Shown here piece after piece: positions 24,742-33,777 of a DNA stretch of 64,000 bases (its first letter is position 1; each line of letters starts with the position of its first letter). The position numbers and the translations under genes were made by a program. Below the pieces are notes generated by a model that was given only the letters and a program-made list of their open reading frames with translations, did not search any database and was not told where the DNA came from. The DNA is from Myxococcus stipitatus (lineage in GTDB: Bacteria > Myxococcota > Myxococcia > Myxococcales > Myxococcaceae). The stretch lies in assembly GCF_038561935.1 (NCBI RefSeq), contig NZ_CP102770.1, positions 9,424,001-9,488,000 of the forward strand. Reading direction: 5' to 3'.

Positions 24742-26223
24742 ATGCTCACCACGGAGCCCCTCCCCACCGCCTTCCTGCTCACCGTCTGCGGCGCGCTGCT
24801 CGCGTTGAGCGTGCTGTTCAGCCGGGCCTCCGGGCGCTTCGGCATCCCCGTCGCGCTCTTGTTCCTGGGCGTGGGCATGGCGGCGGGCTCGGACGGGCCC
24901 GGCGGCATCGACTTCGACAACTACGGCTTCGCCTTCCGGCTGGGCACGGTGGCGCTGGTGCTCATCCTGTTCGACGGGGGCCTCAACACGCCGCTGTCCG
25001 CCATCCACTCCGCGCTGAAGCCCGCGGCGGTGCTGGCGACGGTGGGGGTCATCCTCACCGCCGCGTTGATGGGCGCGGCGGCGCACTTCCTCTTCGACTT
25101 CAGCTGGACGCAGGCGCTGCTGCTGGGCGCCATCGTCTCCTCCACGGACGCGGCGGCGGTGTTCTCCGTGCTGCGAGGCAGCGGGCTGCACCTGAAGCGC
25201 CGGGTGGGCACCACGCTGGAGCTGGAGTCGGGGCTCAACGACCCGATGGCCGTCATCCTCACCACGGGCCTCACGCACACCCTGGCGAGCGGGAAGCCGC
25301 CGGGGTGGGAGCTGGCGACGGAGGCGCTGGTGCAGATGTTGGTGGGCACGGGCCTGGGCCTGGCCATCGGCTATGGCGCGCGCCACCTGCTCAAGCGGCT
25401 GCGGCTGCGCGTGGCGGGGCTCTACCCGGTGATGACGCTGGCCCTGGCGTTCCTGGCCTTCGGGCTGCCCACGCTCCTGCACGGCAGCGGCTTTCTCGCC
25501 GTGTACATCGTGGGAATCCTGCTGGGCAACGAGACCATCCGCTACCGCACGGGCCTGCTGCGCGTGCACGACGCGCTGGCGTGGCTGTCGCAGGTGTTGA
25601 TGTTCCTGGTGCTGGGGTTGCTGGTGTATCCGCGCAACCTGGTGGAGGTGGCGGGCGTGGGGCTGGGCATGGGCCTCATCCTCGCCTTCGTGGCGCGGCC
25701 CATCGCAGTGCTGCTGTGCCTGGCGCCCTTCCGCTTCCCGCTGGGGGAGATTGTCTACACGGGCTGGGTGGGCCTGCGCGGCGCGGTACCCATCATCCTG
25801 GCCACCTTCCCCGTGCTGTCGAACACGGCGGGCTCCCGGGACATCTTCAACATCGTGTTCTTCATCGTGGTGGTGAACGGGCTGGTTCCCGGCGCCACCG
25901 TGCCGTGGGTGACGCGCAAGCTGGGCCTCGCGGCGCGGGTGCCCGAGCCGCCGCAGGCCGTGCTCGAAATCGCCTCCACCCAGCTCCTCAAGGGCGAGCT
26001 GAGCTCGTTCTATATCGACAAGGCCTCCGCGGTGACGGGCGAGCGGCTGGCGGACCTGCCCTTCCCTCCGGGCTCCGCGGCGATGTTGCTGGTGCGAGGC
26101 CAGGAGCTGCTCGCGCCCAAGGGCGACACCGTGTTCCAGCCAGGGGACCACGTGTATGTCTTTGGCCACGCGGAGGACCTGCCGCTCCTGCGACTCCTGT
26201 TCGGCCAGCAGGAGGACGAGTAG
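24742..26223 (+). CDS. CPA1-family K+(Na+)/H+ antiporter with RCK_C domain (NhaP2-like)
   Basis: An inner-membrane protein of 493 residues with about 12 hydrophobic helices in the first 400 residues. It carries the CPA1-type motifs GAIVSSTDAAAVFSVLRGS and LESGLNDPMAVILTTGL, with the conserved Asp residues of ion exchange. The C-terminal 80 residues form an RCK_C/TrkA_C domain (FYIDKASAVTGERLADLPFP; GDTVFQPGDHVYVFG) that binds regulatory ligands in relatives. This is the layout of NhaP2/CvrA potassium/proton antiporters. It would export K+ or Na+ in exchange for protons. The stop is four bases from the convergent next gene. Confidence 0.9.
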   Translation: MLTTEPLPTAFLLTVCGALLALSVLFSRASGRFGIPVALLFLGVGMAAGSDGPGGIDFDNYGFAFRLGTVALVLILFDGGLNTPLSAIHSALKPAAVLATVGVILTAALMGAAAHFLFDFSWTQALLLGAIVSSTDAAAVFSVLRGSGLHLKRRVGTTLELESGLNDPMAVILTTGLTHTLASGKPPGWELATEALVQMLVGTGLGLAIGYGARHLLKRLRLRVAGLYPVMTLALAFLAFGLPTLLHGSGFLAVYIVGILLGNETIRYRTGLLRVHDALAWLSQVLMFLVLGLLVYPRNLVEVAGVGLGMGLILAFVARPIAVLLCLAPFRFPLGEIVYTGWVGLRGAVPIILATFPVLSNTAGSRDIFNIVFFIVVVNGLVPGATVPWVTRKLGLAARVPEPPQAVLEIASTQLLKGELSSFYIDKASAVTGERLADLPFPPGSAAMLLVRGQELLAPKGDTVFQPGDHVYVFGHAEDLPLLRLLFGQQEDE

Positions 26224-26226
26224 CGG

Positions 26227-26787
26227 CTACTCGAGCAGCGCCTTGAACACCGCCTGGTCCTGCGGTGAGAGGGTGACGGTCCTCTTGCCCACCTGGACCT
26301 GCGCGCGCCGGGCCGTGGCGAAGTGCTTCAGGTCGGCGGCGGAGACCGTTCCGGACAGATGCTCCTCGAAGGCCGCGCCGCCCCTCAAGACACGGGCGAA
26401 GTAGGGCGAGCCCTCCTTCGAGAAGGACACCTTCACGGCCTTGCCATCCGCCTGGAGCTGGAAGCGCTGCGTGGGCTCCCACGCGGTATCCACGCCCACG
26501 TGAATCAGCTCGACGCCGACCCGAGACGCGTCCGCCCCGGACATCCACGAGGCCTCCAGCCGGGTCTCCCCGGCGCTCATGTCGTCGCCTTCGCCGCCCC
26601 AGCTCGCCGAAGTCGCGACGCGCTCGGCGGGGCTCAGGACAGGCTCCAACCTCACGCCATCGTCGAGCAGGGCCATGCCCTCGCCGACCATCGCCATGGA
26701 GCGCTGATACGCGCGAAACGCCCAGTATCCCCCTCCGAGGAGGAGCACCCCGAGCACGGCCCCACCCACGATGAGCTTTCGACGCAT
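26227..26787 (-). CDS. membrane-anchored protein of unknown function
   Basis: A product of 186 residues with one N-terminal hydrophobic helix (LIVGGAVLGVLLLGGGYWAF) preceded by MRRK, suggesting an inner-membrane anchor with the rest outside. The body has no cysteine and a modest beta-rich pattern (ADASRVGVELIHVGVDTAW; KAVKVSFSKEGSPYFARVL). I do not recognise a domain. It is convergent with the antiporter (three bases between stops) and stands alone on its strand. Confidence 0.65.
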   Translation of the reverse strand: MRRKLIVGGAVLGVLLLGGGYWAFRAYQRSMAMVGEGMALLDDGVRLEPVLSPAERVATSASWGGEGDDMSAGETRLEASWMSGADASRVGVELIHVGVDTAWEPTQRFQLQADGKAVKVSFSKEGSPYFARVLRGGAAFEEHLSGTVSAADLKHFATARRAQVQVGKRTVTLSPQDQAVFKALLE

Positions 26788-26862
26788 CCCTGACTTGATA
26801 GCGCGTCTCGCGCCCGTGAGCCATGGCCCCCCTCTCCTCGAGGGCCATGGCGTGGTCCAGGC

Positions 26863-28206
26863 TCAGTTCGACGGCGCGTTGGCGTACCAGCGCACGTAGT
26901 CCACCTCGAGCACCTGCGGGAACACGGTGCTCGCGGGGTCTCCGCCCAGGTCGCCCAGCGCGAGGTTGAGAATCACGTGGTTGGGTTGGTCGAACACCCA
27001 CGTCCCCATCGTCCCGCGCGCGAAGGTGAAGCGCTTGATGCGGTCCGCGTACCACTCGACGCGGTTCGCATCCCAGAAGATGCCGAACGTCCGCCACGCA
27101 TCCCCCACCCGCGCCGGCGCGTAGTCCACCTGTCCCGGCGAATCCCATCCATAGGTGATTCCAGGTCCATGCAGCGTGCCGTGCGCCAGCGTGGGCAGGG
27201 CGCCCTCGCCCTCGAAGATGTCGAACTCGCCGTTGGCCGGCCACTCGCCCGTCGAGCCCATCAGCCACGCCGCGGGCCACGTGCCGTTCCCCACCGGCGC
27301 CTTGAGCCGCACCTCCACATAGCCATACTGGCGCTCCAGCCGCCCCTTGGTGTGGATGCGCGCGGACGTGTAGTCGCGCGTCACGCCGTCGCCGCCCGTA
27401 TAGGTCTCCCGCAGGGCGGTGATGCGCAGATGGCCACTGCCATCCAGTTGCACGTTCTGCGTCCGCCCCGTGTACTGCTGAAGCGTCCGGCCGCGGTCCC
27501 ACATGCCGCCCGTCTCCGCCTGCCACACCTGGGGATTCGGCGAGGTGCCCGCGACGCCGTCGAACTCATCGCTCCACAGGAGGTGGCTCGGCTCGCCCGG
27601 CGTCGCCGGAGGCACCACCTCCAGCGTCACCGCGTCCGCCAGGAACACGTTGCCGCTCACCGCGCCGGACTGAAGGACATACACATCCACCCGGTTGCCG
27701 GACTGCTGCACCGGAGCGTCGACCGTCAGGTGCTGGAACGCGGTGGTGAGCGACGCGGAGTCCTCCGCATAGCCCACCGTGGCCCCGGCGGCGTTGCGCT
27801 CGCGGACCACCAGCACCACGGGCTTGCCCACCGTGCCCGCGTTCCCCGCCGCGACGTACGCCGACGCGCGATACACCGTGCCCGCCGTCGTGGACGCCAC
27901 CGCGTCCGGCGCGTCGTCCAGCGAGTACATGTCCCCCGCCGTCCGCGTGACCCTCACCACCGACGCACCGTCCGGCGCCGAGGCATGCGCGCTTCGGCTC
28001 AGCGAGCCCTGCCAGCTCGACCAGCCCGTGACGTTCGACTCGAACGACGGGTTGGGCAGGAGGTTTCCAGGCGGCAGCGAGAGCCGCGACGCCGCCGCGC
28101 TCTCGTCCGACGCCGGCGCCCCCCCCGCACACCCCACCGTGGCCAAGGCCACCCCGCTCAACATCCCCATCCAGGTTCGCTGCCACATCGCGACGCGCTG
28201 TCTCAT
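26863..28206 (-). CDS. secreted GH16 endo-beta-1,3-glucanase (laminarinase-type) with N-terminal carbohydrate-binding domain
   Basis: A lipoprotein of 447 residues (signal MWQRTWMGMLSGVALATVGC, Cys26). Residues 45-200 look like a CBM4/9-type beta sandwich (LLPNPSFESNVTGWSSWQG). The GH16 domain starts near residue 208 (LLWSDEFDGVAG). The catalytic signature is GEFDIFEGEG, with E327, D329 and E332 forming E-x-D-x-x-E. Active-site Trp residues follow, as in beta-1,3-glucanases, so fungal cell-wall or algal glucan is the likely substrate, fitting a predator. The ATG at 28206 has GAGGAG directly upstream; the longer frame to 28257 lacks a site. Confidence 0.88.
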   Translation of the reverse strand: MRQRVAMWQRTWMGMLSGVALATVGCAGGAPASDESAAASRLSLPPGNLLPNPSFESNVTGWSSWQGSLSRSAHASAPDGASVVRVTRTAGDMYSLDDAPDAVASTTAGTVYRASAYVAAGNAGTVGKPVVLVVRERNAAGATVGYAEDSASLTTAFQHLTVDAPVQQSGNRVDVYVLQSGAVSGNVFLADAVTLEVVPPATPGEPSHLLWSDEFDGVAGTSPNPQVWQAETGGMWDRGRTLQQYTGRTQNVQLDGSGHLRITALRETYTGGDGVTRDYTSARIHTKGRLERQYGYVEVRLKAPVGNGTWPAAWLMGSTGEWPANGEFDIFEGEGALPTLAHGTLHGPGITYGWDSPGQVDYAPARVGDAWRTFGIFWDANRVEWYADRIKRFTFARGTMGTWVFDQPNHVILNLALGDLGGDPASTVFPQVLEVDYVRWYANAPSN

Positions 28207-28429
28207 GAACTCCTCGGCGTGGAAGGAGCCCTGGCCATATCGACGAATCTCAAACATGGCTCGACCTTTTCATGTGATTTCGGTTTTACAGCTCCCGGTC
28301 GAATCCGCTGCGCCACCGGCCGGGGACGCGTGTCTGGCCATGAATGCGCCCGGCCCTGGCGCCGGGCTGGCGGGCTCGGGAACGGGAGGGGGCCTTGGCC
28401 CCGGGGAGCGTCCGTGTCAGGAAGCGCCC

Positions 28430-30214
28430 ATGGGCTTCCTGCATCAAGCACTCATCTTCCTGGGCGCCGCCGTGGTGTCCGTCCCGCTGTTCAAGCGGTT
28501 GGGGCTGGGCTCGGTGCTCGGCTACCTGGTGGCGGGAGCCATCATCGGCCCCTCGGGCGCGCGGCTGATTGGCGACGTGGAGAACGTGCTCCACTTCTCC
28601 GAGCTGGGGGTGGTGCTGCTGCTGTTCGTCATTGGCCTGGAGCTCCAGCCCTCGCGCCTGTGGAGCCTGCGCCAGTCCGTGTTCGGCATGGGCGGCGCGC
28701 AGGTGCTCCTCACCGGCGGACTGCTCGGGGCCGTGAGCTGGCTGCTGGGCCTGCCTCCGGGCGCCGCCATCATCGTGGGCTTCGGCCTGTCGCTGTCCTC
28801 CACCGCCTTCGCGCTCCAGCTCCTCGCCGAGCGCAACCAGCTCACCACCGGCTACGGACGGCTGGCCTTCGGCATCCTGTTGTTCCAGGACCTGGCCGTC
28901 ATCCCGCTGCTCGCGGCGCTGCCCCTGCTGGGCCAGGCGCAGACGGCCGCTGTGGAGCCGGGCTGGCACACGGGCCTCAAGGTGCTGGCCGTGCTCGTCG
29001 GCGTGGTGCTCGTGGGGCGCTTCCTCCTGCGTCCGCTGTTCCGCGTCGTGGCCTCCTTCCACAGCCAGGAGCTGTTCACCGCCACCGCGCTGCTCGTCGT
29101 CGTGGGCACCGCCGCCCTGCTCAACGCGGTGGGCCTGTCCATGGCGCTGGGCGCCTTCCTCGCCGGCGTGCTCCTGTCCGAGTCCGAGTACCGCCACGAG
29201 CTGGAGGCCGACATCGAGCCCTTCAAGGGCCTGCTGCTGGGGCTGTTCTTCATCGCCGTGGGCATGAGCGTGAACCTGGGCCTCATCGTCCAGAAGCCCC
29301 TGCTCATCACCGGACTGGTGCTGGGCCTGGTCGCGCTCAAGGGCGCGGTGCTCTACGGCCTGGGGCGCTTCAGCCTGAAGGAGCAGGAGCCCTCGCTCAG
29401 CCTGGGCATCGTCATCTCCCAGGGCGGCGAGTTCGCCTTCGTCCTCTTCGCGCTCGCGGTGTCCTTCCAGGTGATGCCGCCGGCGGTGTCGGAGCTGCTC
29501 GTCGTCGTCGTGGGCCTGTCCATGGCCACCACGCCGCTGTTCTACGCGGCCTATGAGCGCTGGGGCCGCCCGCGCTTCCGTCCCCAGACGCAGGCGCGCG
29601 AGTACAACGTGGCCCCGGAGGAGGACCACCCCGTCATCATCGCCGGCTTCGGCCGCGTGGGTCAGGTGGTGGGCCGCCTCCTGCGCGCCAAGCGCATCGG
29701 CTTCACCGCCATCGACGCCAGCCCCGAGCACATCGACTTCATGAAGCGCTTCGGCAGCCAGGTGTTCTACGGGGACGCCTCGCGGCTGGACCTGCTGCGC
29801 GCCGCCCGCGCCGACAAGGCCCGCGTCTTCGTGCTGGCCATCGACGACATCGAGGCCTCCCTGCGCACCGCGAAGACGGTGCGGGAGCACTTCCCGCACC
29901 TCGTCATCTTCGCCCGCGCGCGCAACCGCGTGCACGCCTACCGCCTGCTGGACCTGGGCATCGAGCACGTCATGCGAGAGACCTTCGCCGGCAGCATGGA
30001 GATGGGCGGCGACGTCCTCCAGGCGCTGGGCCTCACCTTCTCCGAGAGCCACCGCGTCATGGAGCGCCTGCGCGAGCACGACGAGAAGATGCTGCGCGAG
30101 ACGGCCCGCTACCACGGCGACGAGAAGAAGCTGATGGAGATGGCCGCCCGCGCGCGCAAGGAGCTGGAAAGCCTGTTCGAGCAGGACGACGCCGAGCAGA
30201 AGAAGTCCGCGTAG
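28430..30214 (+). CDS. Kef-type (CPA2) K+/H+ antiporter with TrkA-N domain
   Basis: A protein of 594 residues. Residues 1-385 form 12 or so membrane helices with CPA2 motifs (LGYLVAGAIIGPSG; FSELGVVLLLFVIGLELQPSRLW; FGLSLSSTAFALQLL). A cytosolic TrkA-N/RCK domain follows from about residue 403 (VIIAGFGRVGQVVGRLL, a Rossmann G-x-G-x-x-G, and YGDASRLDLLRAA), ending in a charged helical tail. The layout matches KefB/KefC, glutathione-gated potassium efflux systems, though gating here is unproven. The ATG at 28430 has AGGAAG upstream and starts right at the first helix. The long upstream frame overlaps the divergent glucanase gene and is rejected. Confidence 0.9.
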   Translation: MGFLHQALIFLGAAVVSVPLFKRLGLGSVLGYLVAGAIIGPSGARLIGDVENVLHFSELGVVLLLFVIGLELQPSRLWSLRQSVFGMGGAQVLLTGGLLGAVSWLLGLPPGAAIIVGFGLSLSSTAFALQLLAERNQLTTGYGRLAFGILLFQDLAVIPLLAALPLLGQAQTAAVEPGWHTGLKVLAVLVGVVLVGRFLLRPLFRVVASFHSQELFTATALLVVVGTAALLNAVGLSMALGAFLAGVLLSESEYRHELEADIEPFKGLLLGLFFIAVGMSVNLGLIVQKPLLITGLVLGLVALKGAVLYGLGRFSLKEQEPSLSLGIVISQGGEFAFVLFALAVSFQVMPPAVSELLVVVVGLSMATTPLFYAAYERWGRPRFRPQTQAREYNVAPEEDHPVIIAGFGRVGQVVGRLLRAKRIGFTAIDASPEHIDFMKRFGSQVFYGDASRLDLLRAARADKARVFVLAIDDIEASLRTAKTVREHFPHLVIFARARNRVHAYRLLDLGIEHVMRETFAGSMEMGGDVLQALGLTFSESHRVMERLREHDEKMLRETARYHGDEKKLMEMAARARKELESLFEQDDAEQKKSA

Positions 30215-30597
30215 GCCCCCCGCCGCCCCGGTCCGGACCGCCCCACCTCATTCCCAGAAAAACCTGAACCAGCATTCACTGGCGGCGCATTCGTCCATTC
30301 CCGTTGCAGCCCTGCTGCACAAAATCCGGGGGCCTGGGGGCGGGCAAGAGCGGAAACACAGGGGCTGCTCGCGGGAGTCGGGGAGCGGAGTATGGTTCTG
30401 CCCGGATGCGCCTCCGCCTCACCGCAGCCCTCATGCCCACCGCCTTCCGTGCATCGGCCCACGCGGAAGTCCCGGGCACCCGCTCGTCCTCGACGCCCCG
30501 CCGTCGCCCTCGGGCGATGGGCGGCGATGGCCGCTGGCGCTGACCTCCCCGCGGCTCCCCCCTCCTGTCTCCCGGCCCCTCGCGAACCCCACGACGC
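30215..30597. other. intergenic stretch, no gene recognised
   Basis: About 380 bases after the Kef-type antiporter. A 12-base palindrome, CGGTCCGGACCG, sits at 30229-30240 and could be an operator or the tip of a weak terminator. Short open frames here are Arg/Pro-rich and unconvincing. The region must contain the promoter of the following kinase, but no consensus is recognisable. Confidence 0.4.
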
Positions 30598-32121
30598 ATG
30601 CCCTCCACCCCCGCCAAGAAGCGCCAGCGCCCACCGACACCCCCGCCCGCGACGGCCGAGGTGTCTGGCGTACCGCTCCATGCGCTCCTGGAGGGACTGC
30701 CGGACGCCTTCTTCACGCTCGACGCGCAGTGGCGCTTCACCTACGTCAGCCCGCGCATGGCGGAGCTGCTGGACGGCGCCGCGACACAGGGCGACGACGT
30801 GCGCCTGGCCTGCTCCTCCCTCCTGGGGTTGGGAGAGCACCTGCGCTTCGAGCAGCCCGCGACCCAGCAGGCCGCCACGCGCTTCGAGCATGACTGGCCG
30901 GGAGGAGACCTGTGCTTCGACGTGCGCGCGCGCGTCATCCACGGGGGCCTGCTGGTGCACTGCCGCGACATCTCCGGCGAGCGCCGCGCGAAGGAGGAGC
31001 TGCGCCGCACCAGCGAGGTGTTCCGCGCCGTCCACGAGGGCACGACGGACGCCATCTACACAAAGGACCTGGAGGGCCGCTACCAGCACATCAACGCCGC
31101 CGGCGCGCGCGCGGTGGGGCGCACCGTGGAGCAGGTGCTGGGGCGCACGGACCCGGAGCTGTTCAGCGCGGAGGTCGCCCGGAACAACGCCGCCAATGAC
31201 CGCGAGGTGCTCGCCTTCGGCCGCACCATCACCTACGAGGACTCGCAGCCGGGCGAGGACGGGCCCCGCGTGTGGCTGTCCACCAAGGGCGTGCTGCGCG
31301 ACGCGAATGGCAAGGTGGTGGGGCTGTTCGGCATCAGCCGCGACATCACCCAGCGCAAGTGGGCGGAGGAGGAGGCGCGCCGGCACTCCGAGTTCCAGGA
31401 GCAGCTGATGGGCATCGTCAGCCATGACATCCGCAGCCCGCTGGGCGCCATCATGAACTGGTCGCGTGTCATGGCGGAGGCGGGCACGGCCGAGGACGCG
31501 CGGCGCACCAGCCAGCGCATCGCCACCGCGGCGGTGCGAATCGAGCGGCTCACCCGCCTGCTGCTGGACTTCACCCGCACGCGGCTGATGGGCGGCGTGG
31601 CCATTGAGCCCCGGCCGGTGGACCTGAAGGACCTGGTGGCGCGCGTGGCCCACGAGTTCCGCGTGGCCTACCCCGAGCGCACCATCGAGGTGGAGCAGAA
31701 GGGCAACACCCAAGGCATGTGGGACCCGGACCGGCTGGGACAGGTGGCCTCCAACCTGCTGGAGAACGCCCTCAAGTTCGGCCCGCCCGACAGCCCCGTG
31801 CGGTTGGTGACGCACGCGGCGCGGGGCAACAAGGTGGCGCTGGAGGTGTGCAACGGCGGGCGCCCCATCCCCGCGCACCTGGTGCCGCACCTGTTCGAGC
31901 CCTTCCGCAGCGGCCCCCAGACGACGCGCACGCTCAAGATGAGCTACGGCCTGGGCCTCTACATCGTCCGGGAAATCGTCCAGGCGCACGGCGGCGCCAT
32001 CGAGGTCACCTCCACCGAGGAGGACGGCACGCGCTTCACCGTGACGCTGCCCCGCCGCTCGCTGCCCGCGCGGCCTCCGGGTCAGCCCTCGCCCCGCGTG
32101 CCGCGCTCGGAGCCCAGGTAG
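30598..32121 (+). CDS. soluble PAS-PAS sensor histidine kinase
   Basis: A kinase of 507 residues without membrane helices. A short basic/Pro-rich leader precedes two PAS domains, near residues 22-130 (LPDAFFTLDAQWRFTYVSPR) and 140-265 (DAIYTKDLEGRYQHINAAGA; FGISRDITQRK). The H-box is GIVSHDIRSPLGAIMNW, with ATPase motifs NLLENALKFGPPDSP and SYGLGLYIVREIVQAHGG. Its last 40 bases overlap, tail to tail, the 3' end of a response regulator gene on the other strand. That regulator is a plausible partner but not proven. No receiver domain is fused. Confidence 0.88.
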   Translation: MPSTPAKKRQRPPTPPPATAEVSGVPLHALLEGLPDAFFTLDAQWRFTYVSPRMAELLDGAATQGDDVRLACSSLLGLGEHLRFEQPATQQAATRFEHDWPGGDLCFDVRARVIHGGLLVHCRDISGERRAKEELRRTSEVFRAVHEGTTDAIYTKDLEGRYQHINAAGARAVGRTVEQVLGRTDPELFSAEVARNNAANDREVLAFGRTITYEDSQPGEDGPRVWLSTKGVLRDANGKVVGLFGISRDITQRKWAEEEARRHSEFQEQLMGIVSHDIRSPLGAIMNWSRVMAEAGTAEDARRTSQRIATAAVRIERLTRLLLDFTRTRLMGGVAIEPRPVDLKDLVARVAHEFRVAYPERTIEVEQKGNTQGMWDPDRLGQVASNLLENALKFGPPDSPVRLVTHAARGNKVALEVCNGGRPIPAHLVPHLFEPFRSGPQTTRTLKMSYGLGLYIVREIVQAHGGAIEVTSTEEDGTRFTVTLPRRSLPARPPGQPSPRVPRSEPR

Positions 32122-32477
32122 CGGTAGAGCAGCGCCGCCAGCTCCTCCCCCGCGAAGGGCTTCGTCAGGAAGTCCGAGCAGCCGCTCTCGAAGCCCGCCT
32201 GCACGCACGACGCCTCCATGCGCGTGGTGCACAGGATGATGGGCGTGTGGCGGGTGCGCTCCCGCTCCCGCAGCGCGCGGCACGTCTGGAGTCCGTCCAG
32301 GTTCGGCATGTGGACGTCCAGCACCACCAGGTCCGGGGACTCCGTCTCCGCGCGCGCCAGTGCCTCCAGGCCGTCGCGCGCGATGAGCGTCTCGTAGCCG
32401 CGCTCCACCATCATCATCTGGTGGAGCATCAAGACGGTGTGCGAGTCGTCGACGAGGAGCACCTTCTTGCGCCGCAT
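32082..32477 (-). CDS. single-domain response regulator (CheY-like)
   Basis: A stand-alone receiver of 131 residues: acidic pair Asp10-Asp11 (VLLVDDSHTV), phospho-acceptor Asp54 (VVLDVHMPNLDG), Thr in ILCTTR and the Lys of FLTKPF. There is no output domain, so it must act by protein contact. The ATG has AAGGAAGGA upstream. Its 3' end overlaps the convergent kinase gene by 40 bases. A PilZ-domain gene lies 23 bases upstream on the same strand, so the two may form an operon. Confidence 0.9.
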   Translation of the reverse strand: MRRKKVLLVDDSHTVLMLHQMMMVERGYETLIARDGLEALARAETESPDLVVLDVHMPNLDGLQTCRALRERERTRHTPIILCTTRMEASCVQAGFESGCSDFLTKPFAGEELAALLYRYLGSERGTRGEG

Positions 32478-32500
32478 GGGCCCGTCCTTCCTTGCGCGCG

Positions 32501-33622
32501 TCAGGGCCCCGGGGGGGCGTAGCAGAGCTGGCGCAGGTGCATCAGCCGAGGAGGCCCCATGCCCAGGAACCGCACGCCCATGCCCAACGGACAGCTCAGC
32601 CCCTCGCGCGAGGCCCAGGGGTTGGCCCACGCGACGACGCCGGGCGACTCCAGGTGCTCGCCCGTCGTGGGCAGGTGGATGCGCAGCGTCACCGCCGCCC
32701 CCGGCCGCGCGGGCACCAGCGTGCGCACGAACAGCCCGCCGGGGCTCAGCGCGAAGGACACGCCCGACGTCCACGAGAGTCCTCGGGGGCCGACCTCGCC
32801 GAACTCCACCGGGCACGAGAAGGGCACCCGCTCCTCCACGCGCAGCGACGATGTGCCCTCGCGCCCCAACATCGCGTGGATGCGCGGCAGCAGCGTCGCC
32901 GCCCGGGCGCACTCCGCCGCCGTCACCGCCAGCGAGGGCACCCCCTCCAGCAGCACCCGCGCGCCCGGACTCGAGCGCGCCCAGACGCCGCCCCAGCTCC
33001 CATCCCCCGCGACGATGAGCAGGTGCGGCGCGGAGCCATGCTCCTCCACGCGAGCGGCGGCGCCCTCCACGGTGGCGCTGTAGAGCAGCTGGTGGCCGGA
33101 CGCCTCCAACAGCGAGCCCAGGCCCGTCCACGTCCTCGCGCCCACCGCGCCCGCGAGCAGCACGACGCGCGGGCTGTAGCGCTCGCTGGGCGTGAGCAAC
33201 GGCTGCGTGCCCATCAGCGCGGACAGCCGCGAGCGCACCGCCGCCTCCGTGATGGGCGTCAGCAGGCAGTCCTCCACGCCCTCCGCGTCCGCGGCCTCCA
33301 GCACCTCCGCGGGCGTGTGCGGCTCCGCGACCAGCGCCACGGTCGCCCCCGCCGCGCCCACGCGGGCCTTCAGCCCCCCGAGTCCTCCAGGGCCGCGCTC
33401 GCGCACCTGACGCCAGTGCACCAGCACCAGCCGGGGGCGAGCACGCGACAGCTCCAGCCCCACCGAACCCGGCACCACGGCTTGCACCGGCTCGAAGCCC
33501 AGCGACTTCGCCACGCGCGACACCACCAGCCACGCGTCCCCGGCCACTCCAACCCACAGCACGCGGGGCGCGGACAGCGCCTCACCCACGGCTGGACGGA
33601 CAGGGCCTGGGGCCATCCTCAT
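32501..33622 (-). CDS. two degenerate receiver-like domains with a C-terminal PilZ domain
   Basis: A cytosolic protein of 373 residues. Residues 18-130 and 150-265 each look like a receiver fold (RVLWVGVAGDAWLVV; RVVLLAGAVGAR), but the phospho-Asp position reads LVLVHW in the first and LLIVAGD in the second. Phosphorylation is therefore unlikely. The last 100 residues are a PilZ domain of the type abundant in Myxococcus (TIGR02266-like). The R-x-x-x-R motif is kept (LRVEERVPF), but the second c-di-GMP motif reads F-A-L-S-P-G-G, lacking the usual Asp/Asn. It is upstream of and probably co-transcribed with the single-domain regulator. GGAGG precedes the ATG. Confidence 0.78.
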   Translation of the reverse strand: MRMAPGPVRPAVGEALSAPRVLWVGVAGDAWLVVSRVAKSLGFEPVQAVVPGSVGLELSRARPRLVLVHWRQVRERGPGGLGGLKARVGAAGATVALVAEPHTPAEVLEAADAEGVEDCLLTPITEAAVRSRLSALMGTQPLLTPSERYSPRVVLLAGAVGARTWTGLGSLLEASGHQLLYSATVEGAAARVEEHGSAPHLLIVAGDGSWGGVWARSSPGARVLLEGVPSLAVTAAECARAATLLPRIHAMLGREGTSSLRVEERVPFSCPVEFGEVGPRGLSWTSGVSFALSPGGLFVRTLVPARPGAAVTLRIHLPTTGEHLESPGVVAWANPWASREGLSCPLGMGVRFLGMGPPRLMHLRQLCYAPPGP

Positions 33623-33777
33623 GCGGTGCCTCCGTGTCCTCCCCCCGGCCCGCCCATCTCGTTCTCATCGAGATATGGGAATCAACCGCTCGCCGAACAC
33701 TCCCCCCGGCAAGATTCCAGGGAGAGTTGAGGAATACATGACAGAGGCAACACGCCGCTCCCGCGTGTGCGGGTGCG

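Noticed and set aside
30229..30240. CGGTCCGGACCG as a terminator of the Kef-type gene
   Set aside because: No loop and no T-tract; at most an operator-like palindrome.
30392..31408. A 338-codon plus-strand frame overlapping the PAS kinase
   Set aside because: Out of frame with the clear kinase domains and extremely Arg/Pro/Ser-rich.
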